A stretch of 29,481 nt of DNA from Actinomycetes bacterium (GCA_023443125.1 JAEZVO010000022.1:1-29481); one strand, 5' to 3'; positions 22,573 through 29,481 are shown, numbered from the stretch's first letter. Notes: generated by a model not told the origin, from the sequence alone. Made by a program: numbers and translations.

Positions 22573-22902
22573 ATGATGTTCCACCTCGCGCTCCCTGAGG
22601 ATTGGGCCGACGCCCAGGCACCCGGCCGCTATGCGATGTCTACGCGCGGCGTCACGCTGGCGGAGCAGGGTTTCATCCACGCGTCGAAGGGCGACGAGCA
22701 GGTGCGCAGGGTGCGGAGCCTGGTGTTTTCCGACGTTGAAGACGTCCTCCTGCTACATCTCGACGAGCACCGCCTCGCTGGCGCGGGCCTCGTCGTACGC
22801 ATGGAGCCGGGCGACCCGTCGGACCCGAACTCCGAGCTCTATCCTCACATCTATGGCGGTCCGCTGCCGGTGAGCGCCGTCGTTGCAGTGACTGCTGGGT
22901 AA
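22573..22902 (+). CDS. DUF952-domain protein
   Basis: This 109-residue protein begins MMFHLALPEDWADAQAPGRY and has the DUF952 blocks TLAEQGFIHASKGDEQVRRV, VLLLHLDEHRL and ELYPHIYGGPLPVSAVVAV. In this family the conserved FIHxS and YPHIYGPL residues form a pocket in an ADP-ribosyltransferase-like fold, but no activity is known. TACGCT at 22561-22566 is 6 nt before ATG 22573, suggesting leaderless expression; ATG 22576 is an alternative. It lies 4 bp after pyrG. Confidence 0.82.
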   Translation: MMFHLALPEDWADAQAPGRYAMSTRGVTLAEQGFIHASKGDEQVRRVRSLVFSDVEDVLLLHLDEHRLAGAGLVVRMEPGDPSDPNSELYPHIYGGPLPVSAVVAVTAG

Positions 22903-23002
22903 CTCGCCGCATGAAGCTGTTTTTTACGTCGTTCACCTTGCGTTTCCACAGACTGAGCCAGGTGCTGTGTATAGACAACCAGCGGCAAGCAAGGTAACTT
23001 GG

Positions 23003-23234
23003 ATGCAAGGACGAGCCGATCATCGCTCAGTCGGCGTTCAAACATAAGCAGACTGAGGACGACATACTCCATGCCTACCGAAATCCGATCCGAGCATGGG
23101 ATCTAGGCGATGGGTTTACGATGCTCATCGGCGCAAGCCAAACCGCCGCCATGCTAGAAGTTGGCTACATCCAGGGCACCACCGCCATCGTCATCGTCCA
23201 CGCGATGCGGGCCCGCGAGAAATTCCTGAGGTGA
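23003..23234 (+). pseudogene. Toxin-like gene lacking a usable start codon
   Basis: An open frame from 22998 reads CKDEPIIAQSAFKHKQTEDD, ILHAYRNPIRAWDLGDGFTM, LIGASQTAAMLEVGYIQG and VHAMRAREKFLR, ending at TGA 23232-23234. The 'SAFKH...TEDDILHAY...VHAMRAREKFLR' pattern is that of a small actinobacterial toxin that looks BrnT-like, paired with a helix-turn-helix antitoxin. No ATG, GTG or TTG occurs in this frame before the conserved part. ATG 23003 lies just upstream one base out of frame (ATG-c-AAGGAC), so a single inserted base would explain the loss. The downstream gene overlaps by 1 bp. The family is recalled, not verified. Confidence 0.55.
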
Positions 23235-23509
23235 TGACGATGCCACGTACTCTCGAAGAGATCCTTGCCCATGCTGACGACCTCGCATCGAGGTTCGAGG
23301 AATACGAGCCTACCGATGCTGATGAGATCGACATCGATGTGATGCAAGCGCTTCGTGCTGCGGTCCTCGAAAGGTCTAACGCCGAGCGGCACCTTGTGGA
23401 TGCAATTCAACACGCTCGAGACGCGGGTATGACATGGGCGGCTATCGGAACCACCGTCGGAACATCAGGTGAGGCGGCGCGCCAGCGGTATGCCAAGCAG
23501 ATCGCGTAG
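23234..23509 (+). CDS. Helix-turn-helix antitoxin-like protein
   Basis: This 91-residue protein starts MTMPRTLEEILAHADDLASR, followed by an acidic region (EEYEPTDADEIDID) and a long helix RAAVLERSNAERHLVDAIQH. The end, ARDAGMTWAAIGTTVGTSGE with AARQRY, is a helix-turn-helix like those of sigma-factor region 4 or Hin recombinases. Such proteins accompany the toxin type encoded just upstream. ATG 23234 overlaps the toxin stop (TGATG). ATG 23240 with GAGG at 23228-23231 is a close alternative. It seems intact, unlike its partner. Confidence 0.68.
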   Translation: MTMPRTLEEILAHADDLASRFEEYEPTDADEIDIDVMQALRAAVLERSNAERHLVDAIQHARDAGMTWAAIGTTVGTSGEAARQRYAKQIA

Positions 23510-23653
23510 CAGGGCCTCGTTGGAGTACCGCTGCTCCCGATGGTGGACGGCATACCTCCTGCGCCGAAGGATTCCGCTTACACCCTCGTCGACGACGATC
23601 CCGGCGCCCATCTCGTGTGAGCTATGGCGTTTCTTGGGCCACCGCCTACGGTT

Positions 23654-23709
23654 CGCGTCGCTCAGATGTGAGCTGCTTGGAGCCATTGGAGAAGCTCGGT
23701 GTGGCGGTC
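23654..23709. repeat. Direct repeat of the ABC-ATPase 3' end, distal copy
   Basis: This 56-bp stretch matches 25346-25401 at 48 of 56 positions in the same orientation. On the minus strand it reads DRHTELLQWLQAAHI and a stop, a variant of the C-terminus of the ATPase gene (GRRTELLQWLQESHV). The gene it belonged to is not present here, so it marks a duplication or insertion boundary. Confidence 0.7.
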
Positions 23710-23747
23710 GAAACGTTAGGTCCAACTAGACGATGAAAGGGATAACA

Positions 23748-24194
23748 ATGGCGCCAGTTGAATGGATTCCCGCAGCCACCATCAAAGGCACAACGTCCTA
23801 TCAGGCAGGGCTTGATATGGACTTTGGTTTCCTGCATGGACTCAAGCGAATGAAACACGGCGCGGTTACGACCTACGTGCTGTGGCATTATCCGTCTACG
23901 GAGGAGTTTGCGCATCCTGAGTATCTTGACAATTATCTTCAGTGTGCGGGGACTGCTGAGTGTATGACTGTTGAGCTTCGTGTTACCCACGAGGATGGCA
24001 GCCATACTCAGTGGGTGTTGGGCCGAGAGCCGCTGACGGGTGGTGAGTCTGAGCGGGTTGTGTGGGATGCGGGGCAGGCCATGGTGCATCCGGAGGAGGT
24101 GTGGACTGCTGAGCAGGCTGCTCCTTTGTTTGAGCAGTATGCGCGTGATCGTACTGTTCCGGATTGGGTTCATCGCCGCGAGCTCGACATCTGA
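23748..24194 (+). CDS. Hypothetical protein, tandem paralogue 1
   Basis: This 148-residue soluble protein is of a family I do not recognise. ATG 23748 follows AAAGGGA at 23736-23742 and gives exactly the same length as paralogue 2; ATG 23733 is an alternative. It begins MAPVEWIPAATIKGTTSYQA and carries VLWHYPSTEEFAHPEYLDNY, LQCAGTAECMTVELRVTHED, SHTQWVLGR and a C-terminal AQAMVHPEEVWTAEQAAPLF-like block (GQAMVHPEEVWTAEQAAPLF) ending VHRRELDI. From base 23883 on it is nearly identical to the second copy, while the first 45 residues are diverged. Third-position T is more frequent here than in nearby genes. Immunity-protein function is one possibility, unproven. Confidence 0.72.
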   Translation: MAPVEWIPAATIKGTTSYQAGLDMDFGFLHGLKRMKHGAVTTYVLWHYPSTEEFAHPEYLDNYLQCAGTAECMTVELRVTHEDGSHTQWVLGREPLTGGESERVVWDAGQAMVHPEEVWTAEQAAPLFEQYARDRTVPDWVHRRELDI

Positions 24195-24477
24195 GTTAGC
24201 CCTTCCCAAGAACTCGGCGGCGGGTTCCTGATTGTTGAGCTACTAGCTCGCACTTAGATGCGGAGATTCATTGGGTCCCTGTTCGAGTGTGGGTTGGTGG
24301 TTTTGTGGCCGCGAGTTCTTGTTCTCGGTGGGGGCGGGTGTTGGTTGTAGCCTCGTTGTTGATTCCCTGAAGAAGTGCGCACGTCCTGCCCGTGCCAGGA
24401 TCGACGGCGAGGAAACCGTCATCACCAGGGCGCATCTTTCAGATGGCGCCTAAGTCGAACACAAGGAATCAGAAAAC
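24195..24477. other. Spacer between the tandem paralogues
   Basis: No supported gene. GAGCTACTAGCTC at 24237-24249 is a small perfect palindrome. A plus-strand frame ending at 24453 reads KKCARPARARIDGEETVITR AHLSDGA near its end and may be the tail of a lost gene. AAGGAA at 24464-24469 is the ribosome-binding site of the second paralogue. Confidence 0.35.
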
Positions 24478-24924
24478 ATGACCTCAACGGGCTGGGAGCC
24501 AGCGGTTACTATCGATGGCAAGACTTCGTATCAAGCTGGCATACACGTTGACTTTGGCTTCCAGCAGCCGCTTGCACGTATGGGGCCAGCAGGAGCCACC
24601 ACTCTCGTGTTGTGGCATTATCCGTCTACGGAGGAGTTTGCGCATCCTGCGTATCTTGACAATTATCTTCAGTGTGCGGGGACCGCTGAGTGCATGACGC
24701 TCGAGCTGCGTGTTACCCACGAGGATGGCAGTCATACTCAGTGGGTGTTGGGTCGGGGACCACTTACGGGTAGTGAGAGTGAGCGGGTTGTGTGGGATGC
24801 GGGGCAGGCCATGGTGCATCCGGAGGAGGTTTGGACTGCTGAGCAGGCTGCTCCCTTGTTCGAGCAGTATGCCCGTGATCGTACTGTTCCGGATTGGGTT
24901 CATCGCCGCGAGCTCGACATCTGA
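24478..24924 (+). CDS. Hypothetical protein, tandem paralogue 2
   Basis: This 148-residue partner of the preceding gene starts MTSTGWEPAVTIDGKTSYQA at ATG 24478 after AAGGAA. Bases 24613-24924 match 23883-24194 with only about twenty differences by eye, but the first 45 codons differ more. Sequence just after the stop (CAGCCCTTCCCA) is also shared with the first copy. This pattern of a constant 3' part with a variable 5' part suggests duplication plus gene conversion. No membrane segment, signal peptide or known motif is visible. A small gene follows 83 bp later. Confidence 0.75.
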   Translation: MTSTGWEPAVTIDGKTSYQAGIHVDFGFQQPLARMGPAGATTLVLWHYPSTEEFAHPAYLDNYLQCAGTAECMTLELRVTHEDGSHTQWVLGRGPLTGSESERVVWDAGQAMVHPEEVWTAEQAAPLFEQYARDRTVPDWVHRRELDI

Positions 24925-25007
24925 GCCAGCCCTTCCCAGGAGCTCATCAGCGGTCGGAAGCTCAATCGAGCACAGCTCCAAGACGTACTCAGCCACGGAG
25001 GCCTTTG

Positions 25008-25223
25008 ATGAATCGTACCGTGATCCTTACCGCCGATGAGGCACTGGTCCTGTTGGACTGGCTGAGCAGGCATGAGGAACCCGGCGCTCTACCTGCCGAC
25101 GACATCGAACAGCGAGTGCTGTGGAATCTCTTATCGTCGCTGGAGTCCGTGGTGGTCGAGACGTTCGACCCTGATTACGCCACTTTGCTTGCCGCGGCCA
25201 GAAACCGCCTGATCGCTGACTGA
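25008..25223 (+). CDS. Small hypothetical protein (71 residues)
   Basis: ATG 25008 follows GGAGG (24997-25001) by 6 nt. The protein reads MNRTVILTADEALVLLDWLS, then RHEEPGALPADDIEQRVLWN, and ends DYATLLAAARNRLIAD. It looks like a helical acidic protein. I recognise no family. The order after the two paralogues and a good ribosome-binding site argue that it is real and perhaps co-transcribed with them. Confidence 0.6.
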   Translation: MNRTVILTADEALVLLDWLSRHEEPGALPADDIEQRVLWNLLSSLESVVVETFDPDYATLLAAARNRLIAD

Positions 25224-25345
25224 TCATCGGCCGTCACCTGCGCTCTCTCAAACGCTCCTGAAGTGCCCCCGCTCGCGAGCCAGAAGACCTCGACATGGGC
25301 GACGTTTCCTTCGCTATCCGTCGTCTGATCACTGTTCCGCTGCTT

Positions 25346-25401
25346 GCGTCGTTCAGACGTGAGATTCCTGGAGCCATTGGAGAAGCTCCGTGCGGCGGCC
25401 G
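25346..25401. repeat. Direct repeat of the ABC-ATPase 3' end, resident copy
   Basis: Partner of 23654-23709, covering the last codons and stop of the ATPase gene and a few bases beyond. The two copies bracket the 1.6 kb with the tandem paralogues and the small gene. Confidence 0.7.
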
Positions 25402-26078
25402 TCAGCGTTGCCGGTGAGCCGTCGATCTCCGACGATGGCGCCGTCGGCCAGCATGAGTACCCTGTCCGCGAAGGCGGCGACGGCGGCGTCGTGCGTGACC
25501 ATGACGACGGTGGTGCCGGCCTTCGCCTCCCGTGCAATGAGCTGCATGACCCGCATCGCGTTGGCTGAGTTGAGCGCGCCGGTGGGCTCGTCGCAGAACA
25601 ACACGTCAGGTTCCCCGATCAACGCCCGGCAGATGGCGACGCGCTGCAACTGCCCACCGGAGGCCTGGGTGACATCGCGATCCTCGAGCTGGGCGACGTC
25701 GGCGCCAGCCAGCAGCGTCCGCGCCCGGGCGAGCACCTCGTCGCGATTCCCCTTGCCGGCGACCATGCCAGGGAACATCACGTTATCCAGCACATTCAGC
25801 GTGCTGAGGAGCCGCGGTTGTTGGAACACGAAGCCGAGCTGTTGCAGCCGAAGATTGGCGAGCGCGCGTTGCGACATCGTCCCCAGCTCATGCCCAAGCA
25901 GCTCGACGGTGCCTTCGTCGGGTGTGTCGATGCCGCTCAGGAGGTACAGCAGCGTCGATTTTCCGGACCCAGACGGGCCCATGATTGCGACGAACTCACC
26001 GTCGTGGATGCGCACGTCGACCTCGCGCAGCACCGTCTGCTCCCCGAAGCGTTTCGTGAGCCCCTTCGCCTCGATCAT
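25353..26078 (-). CDS. MacB/LolD-like ABC transporter ATP-binding protein
   Basis: This 241-residue ATPase has Walker A GPSGSGKST at residues 34-42, Q-loop FVFQQPRLL, a signature with alanine in place of the usual leucine (QASGGQLQR), Walker B VLFCDEPTGALN, and the H-loop VMVTHDAAVAAFADRV. It is the MacB/LolD type that works with FtsX-like permeases, which often export drugs or peptides or act on envelope lipoproteins. It is the last gene of a minus-strand operon, starting one base after the permease stop. No terminator is clear downstream. Confidence 0.92.
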   Translation of the reverse strand: MIEAKGLTKRFGEQTVLREVDVRIHDGEFVAIMGPSGSGKSTLLYLLSGIDTPDEGTVELLGHELGTMSQRALANLRLQQLGFVFQQPRLLSTLNVLDNVMFPGMVAGKGNRDEVLARARTLLAGADVAQLEDRDVTQASGGQLQRVAICRALIGEPDVLFCDEPTGALNSANAMRVMQLIAREAKAGTTVVMVTHDAAVAAFADRVLMLADGAIVGDRRLTGNADGRRTELLQWLQESHV

Positions 26079-26079
26079 G

Positions 26080-28380
26080 TCACTCCTCAGTCACTCGTTG
26101 CACGGTCAAGGTGGCAAGACTCGACGACGCAGCCGCCACGCCCAGCCACACGGCCACGACGAGCACCGCCGGCAACCCTGCCACAGCTAGCCACGGCACA
26201 CCCATCAGCTGTAATTCGGGCGCACCCATCGTCGCTCCGGCAAGGGGCCCGACGACGAAACGCCCCGCGAGCCACGAGAGCATCAGCCCCACGACGGTGC
26301 CTCCGCCCACGAGCGCCCAGTAACGCACCACGAGGCCTCGCTGGATCATGTGGTCCGCGACACCCAGGCCCCGCAACGTGGCGTACTCGGCCGCCCCGCT
26401 GGCCAACACCATGCGCAGGAATAGCGCTGTCAGTCCGAAGATCGCCACGCCTGCCACCGCCAGCGCGGCGAGCGCGATGGCGCGCAGCACGTCGATCACC
26501 CCGCCCATGGTGGCCGCACCCATGCCTGCGACGTCCACCACCGCCGCGTCGGGATAGCGGGCTTGCCAGCGCTTGGAGACCTCGTCGCCCGACGACGGAT
26601 CCACCAGCCCGACGTGCCACGTCCAGGTCTCCACGTCGTCGGCGGGGATCTGCCACGTGCCCTTCGCCGTCGAACCGCCGTTCGAGATGTCTTGGTAGAT
26701 GCCGCTCACGGTGAGCGTTCGCTCGCCCAGGGTGTCGCGCACTGACACCGTGCCACCGACGCGCGCCGCGCTTGCCTCCGCAACCTTCGCCGAGAGCGCG
26801 ATGGCATCGTCGGAGGTGGGTGGACCGCCCTCGACGTAGTGGAGTGGGAATACGGTGTGATCCCCGACGAAGATGGTCGTGCGCTCCCACTCGTCGCCCG
26901 CTTGGATGGCCCCGCGCGTGTGCTGCAGCGGGGCGACCGCTGCGACGGCGGCGTCGTCGGGAAGCTCCTGGGCGAGCTGACTCGCCACCTCGGCATCACG
27001 AGTCTCGACGATCACGTCGGCCTCACCAACCCCCAGATATGAAGACAGCTGCGGGGAGGCCAGTGTTGTGGTGACCTGGGCCGGAACACACACCGCCACG
27101 GCGATGAGCGCAGCCAAGGCTGCGAGCCCGGTTTGCCCGCGGCCCGACGCGCCGAGCAGACCCCACCACAGCCACACCGGCAGCTTCGTCCGAGCCAAGC
27201 GCCACCCCCACAGCCAGGGGCGTTTCGACGTAGTTCCCGCGCGCATCGCGGTAAGTGTGGTAACCCGGGCAATGCCCCGCATGAGCCACCAGCAGTACCC
27301 AACAGCCCCCAGCAGCACCAGTAACGCCGAGCCAGCCCAGGCCAATCCCGTGGGAAGCGGTGAGCTTGGTTCGCCCAGCTCCAACGTCGCCTGGCGGGTG
27401 AGGGGGTCATGCAAGATCGGCGCGACCATCACCCCGAGCCCCACGCCAATCAGTGCGATGACGACGTACTTTGCGAGGAACGTCCATCTGATTCGACGCT
27501 CCGGCACGCCGATGGCCTTCAACACACCGATCTGCGTGAGGTCGTTCGCGATTGCTGTCTTGACCGCCAGCCTGACGGTGAGCATGCCCAGCACAGCGAC
27601 GACGCATGCGATTGCTGCCAGCACGCCCACCACGAGTGTCGACGACAATCCCGCCAGCAGACGAATGGAGCCGCCATCGATGGCCGGACCAGCTGTCGGG
27701 AACCCAGTTGCCTCGTACTCCGCGAGCACGGCGCCTGGCGATGCCCCCGGCGCCACACGGAATTCCACCAGATATTCAGGCTCGAGTCCCGACGCTATCC
27801 AGCGCATGTCTTCGCTCGAGAACAGCAGCCGCTTGGAGGTCACCATCGAGGGGTTCATCTGCGCATCCCGCAGGAACCCGGCGACGACGAACCTGCGCTC
27901 CTCGCCCTCGATCCCCAGAGTGACCTCACCTCCTGGCTGTACCTGGTTCCGATATGCCAACGGCATGACGACGGTGCCGGGGGAAGGGTCGAGTACCGAA
28001 TTGTCAAGCCCCAACAGCTGATCGAATGAGGGGCTTTGTGCTGTTGCCGACGGCTGCAGCGCAGAATCAGACTGCGCATGCCCGCCGATCGTGAGTTTCC
28101 CGACGGGAAGCGGGTAGGTGGTGACCACCTGCGCATCGGCAACGTCGGGGTGTCGCGTCGCCCATTCGAGGATGGCGCGCTCGTCGATCTCTCCGCTATG
28201 CATCTGCATCGCGTCCGGAACCTTGGCCCTCGCGAACAAGCGGTCGAGCGAGCCGGAGACTGTGGCGACGGTGCCCGCTCCGGCAGCGACGAGCGCCGTC
28301 GCGATGGCGAGGAGCGCTACCAGCGCCATGGTTGTCACCGTGTTGCGGCGGAGGTCCCCGCGAACCAATCGCATCAGCAT
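26080..28380 (-). CDS. FtsX/MacB-like ABC transporter permease
   Basis: This 766-residue membrane protein has the duplicated FtsX layout: an N-terminal helix (TTMALVALLAIATALVAAGA), an extracytoplasmic domain, three helices (GVLAAIACVVAVLGMLTVRL and following), a middle helix pair, a second extracytoplasmic domain (VADAQ-like and GGPPTSDDAIALSAKVAEAS regions) and three C-terminal helices ending VQRVTEE. Such mechanotransmission permeases do not form simple channels and are powered by the neighbouring ATPase. ATG 28380 lies 8 bp after the TetR gene. With that regulator, drug or peptide resistance is a reasonable inference, but the substrate is unknown. Confidence 0.88.
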   Translation of the reverse strand: MLMRLVRGDLRRNTVTTMALVALLAIATALVAAGAGTVATVSGSLDRLFARAKVPDAMQMHSGEIDERAILEWATRHPDVADAQVVTTYPLPVGKLTIGGHAQSDSALQPSATAQSPSFDQLLGLDNSVLDPSPGTVVMPLAYRNQVQPGGEVTLGIEGEERRFVVAGFLRDAQMNPSMVTSKRLLFSSEDMRWIASGLEPEYLVEFRVAPGASPGAVLAEYEATGFPTAGPAIDGGSIRLLAGLSSTLVVGVLAAIACVVAVLGMLTVRLAVKTAIANDLTQIGVLKAIGVPERRIRWTFLAKYVVIALIGVGLGVMVAPILHDPLTRQATLELGEPSSPLPTGLAWAGSALLVLLGAVGYCWWLMRGIARVTTLTAMRAGTTSKRPWLWGWRLARTKLPVWLWWGLLGASGRGQTGLAALAALIAVAVCVPAQVTTTLASPQLSSYLGVGEADVIVETRDAEVASQLAQELPDDAAVAAVAPLQHTRGAIQAGDEWERTTIFVGDHTVFPLHYVEGGPPTSDDAIALSAKVAEASAARVGGTVSVRDTLGERTLTVSGIYQDISNGGSTAKGTWQIPADDVETWTWHVGLVDPSSGDEVSKRWQARYPDAAVVDVAGMGAATMGGVIDVLRAIALAALAVAGVAIFGLTALFLRMVLASGAAEYATLRGLGVADHMIQRGLVVRYWALVGGGTVVGLMLSWLAGRFVVGPLAGATMGAPELQLMGVPWLAVAGLPAVLVVAVWLGVAAASSSLATLTVQRVTEE

Positions 28381-28388
28381 GGCACCGG

Positions 28389-29012
28389 CTACCCCAGCGT
28401 GGTGGCGAAGCTGCTGAACGTGCCCGGACGGGCGCCCAAGAGCGCCTCCACATGGTGCAAGAACGCCTGCATCGTGCGCGTCGGGTCTGCATCAGGCCGA
28501 GTCAGCAGGCCACTGTCGAACAGATACGCCGAGCTGGCGAGGATGAGGTCCATGGCCTCGGCGGGATACGGCGTCGAGAACGTTCCTTCAGTCACCCCTT
28601 GTTCGACGATGGGAGTGAGCTCCGGCCCGAGTGTGAGAACGAGTCGGGAGAGCAACCGGATGTGGGCTGTCTCGTCGAAGGCCTCTTCGATGTGCGATGT
28701 CAGGCCGTCGGCTGAGGCCGCGTCGCGCTGGGTGTTCCAGAACGTCAGGAGCTTCTCGGTTGCGCTCAAATCGTCTCGTTCGACGGTGGCTCGGGCGAGC
28801 TCGATCATGGCACCCATCTGTTCGTCGATGAGGGCCTCGAGTAACGCGTCCTTCGATGCGAAGTAGTAGTAGAAGGTGCCCTTCGCAATGCCGGCATGCG
28901 TCACCACATCGTTCACTGTCGCAGCGCTGTAGCCCTTGTCAGCGAAGAGCTCAGCTGCGACGCGCAGGATGTCACTCCTGCGTTCTTGCGGAGCTTTCCT
29001 TACTCTGCTCAC
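28389..29012 (-). CDS. TetR-family transcriptional repressor
   Basis: This 207-residue protein begins MSRVRKAPQERRSDILRVAA with the TetR helix-turn-helix: ELFADKGYSAATVNDVVTHA and GIAKGTFYYYFASKDALLEA. The C-terminal part is the variable ligand-binding domain. The start is GTG 29012. It is the first gene of the operon with the permease and ATPase. A near-perfect palindrome at 29027-29047 sits between the gene and its -10 (TATAGT, 29053-29048), so it probably represses its own operon until a ligand binds. Confidence 0.92.
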   Translation of the reverse strand: MSRVRKAPQERRSDILRVAAELFADKGYSAATVNDVVTHAGIAKGTFYYYFASKDALLEALIDEQMGAMIELARATVERDDLSATEKLLTFWNTQRDAASADGLTSHIEEAFDETAHIRLLSRLVLTLGPELTPIVEQGVTEGTFSTPYPAEAMDLILASSAYLFDSGLLTRPDADPTRTMQAFLHHVEALLGARPGTFSSFATTLG

Positions 29013-29026
29013 GTGTACTGCCCCTT

Positions 29027-29053
29027 ACCGACCGACCGTCGGTCAGTACTATA
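29027..29053 (-). promoter_or_regulatory. TetR operator and promoter -10
   Basis: The 21-bp segment 29027-29047 is a palindrome centred on C29037 with one mismatch. Its core is GACCGAC-C-GTCGGTC (29030-29044). On the minus strand TATAGT (29053-29048) is the adjacent -10, so the operator covers the transcription start. This is the classic layout for TetR autoregulation. Confidence 0.75.
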
Positions 29054-29481
29054 GCAGGGGAACAGGAGGTGTCTCGATACACGGACTTCGCCCGCTACTC
29101 GACGGTCGGGAGAGCGCGGCCGCTTGGATATCTGGCAGATCGTGGCCCATGTTTGGGTGCGAATCTGCCACTGAAGGTGATGATTTCGACACGCCACCCG
29201 CGGTGGCGGCTCAATCGTGGGGCGAGGTGACCAAGACGCAATCGAGATGCCGCGACAAAACTGCAAAACTCGCCATCAGTCGCACCTGTCCCCGCTCAGC
29301 CAAGCGTGAGGCACGCAGCTGTTGGCGAGTTTTGCAGTTTTGGTGGGGTGAAGATGCGTCTCGATACAGTCATGATGGTGGTGTTCTGGGGCTCGCGTTT
29401 GGCTGTTCTCGATACTGCCGGGTGTGGCATTTAGCCGATGTGTCGGCGTGGGTTCTGGGGCATTTTCCTAGTAGAGGCGTT
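29054..29481. other. Gene-free end of window with repeated TCTCGATAC motifs
   Basis: No coding region is supported. TCTCGATAC occurs at 29072-29080, 29359-29367 and 29407-29415. The first is followed by a CTACTCGAC at 29096-29104, giving the TCTCGATAC...CTACTCGAC form of a palindromic intergenic repeat I know from other actinobacteria. The long inverted repeat at 29256-29342 lies between the first and second copies. Confidence 0.5.
29256..29342. repeat. Long inverted repeat with 24-bp arms
   Basis: Bases 29256-29279 and 29319-29342 are reverse complements at 23 of 24 positions (mismatch at 29276/29322), separated by 39 bp. The arm core is AAAACTGCAAAACTCGCCA. It lacks a T-run of terminator type, though TTTTG ends the right arm. 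It may be a REP- or MITE-like element. Confidence 0.75.

Noticed and set aside
23465..23725. Minus-strand 86-codon frame between the HTH antitoxin and the first paralogue
   Set aside because: It overlaps the antitoxin gene end and the ABC 3'-end repeat in the wrong frame, has no ribosome-binding site and shows no recognisable motif.
1..29481. CRISPR arrays, tRNA or rRNA genes
   Set aside because: No regularly spaced repeats, no cloverleaf with a TTCRA-type T-arm and no rRNA signature were seen by eye on either strand. A tool-based scan could still find a missed tRNA.

Overview
This window comes from a high-GC Gram-positive bacterium. The evidence is the strong GC bias at third codon positions, several start codons that appear leaderless, a textbook DtxR/IdeR iron box, and actinobacterial versions of PyrG, MgtE and the SWIM-domain protein. 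The family Propionibacteriaceae (Tessaracoccus/Arachnia-like) is my best guess, but it is an inference from gene style, not from a marker gene.

Layout. (a) 1-5.9 kb is a scarred accessory region: the tail of an IS5-type transposase, a HigBA toxin-antitoxin (TA) pair with a frameshifted toxin start, an intact FitAB/VapBC pair, an acetyltransferase fragment, a 47-bp perfect palindrome abutting an IS481-type transposase remnant, a truncated luciferase-like monooxygenase, a broken copy and then an intact copy of an MntA/HepT (nucleotidyltransferase/HEPN) pair, plus a VOC protein and a GNAT acetyltransferase. (b) 5.9-10.74 kb is an iron-siderophore operon under a DtxR box: siderophore-interacting reductase, Tat/lipobox binding protein, two FecCD permeases and an ATPase, tightly spaced from the binding protein onward. 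(c) 10.8-15.9 kb holds a FitAB relic, a SulP anion transporter split by one in-frame stop (minus strand), an Abi_2/AbiF HEPN gene preceded by a hairpin, a frameshifted DUF3592-like gene, a DUF4261 gene and decayed small ORFs. (d) 15.9-22.9 kb is mostly ordinary chromosome: mgtE and a DEDDh exonuclease (minus), an orphan MazE-like antitoxin joined to a HigA tail, a GNAT acetyltransferase, a SWIM zinc-finger protein, pyrG and a DUF952 protein. (e) 23-25.2 kb is another accessory patch: a TA pair whose toxin lacks a start codon, two tandem paralogues of unknown function with nearly identical 3' parts, and a small ORF, bounded by direct repeats of the 3' end of the next ABC gene. (f) 25.3-29.05 kb is a minus-strand TetR - FtsX-type permease - ATPase operon with a TetR operator. 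(g) The end carries a long inverted repeat and short repeated motifs but no gene.

The dominant theme is TA modules in different states of decay (HigBA twice, FitAB twice, MntA/HepT twice, orphan MazE-like, one unassigned pair), with an AbiF gene whose upstream hairpin could pair with its own ribosome-binding region. The AbiF leader and the duplicated 148-residue paralogues are the best candidates for something not well described.
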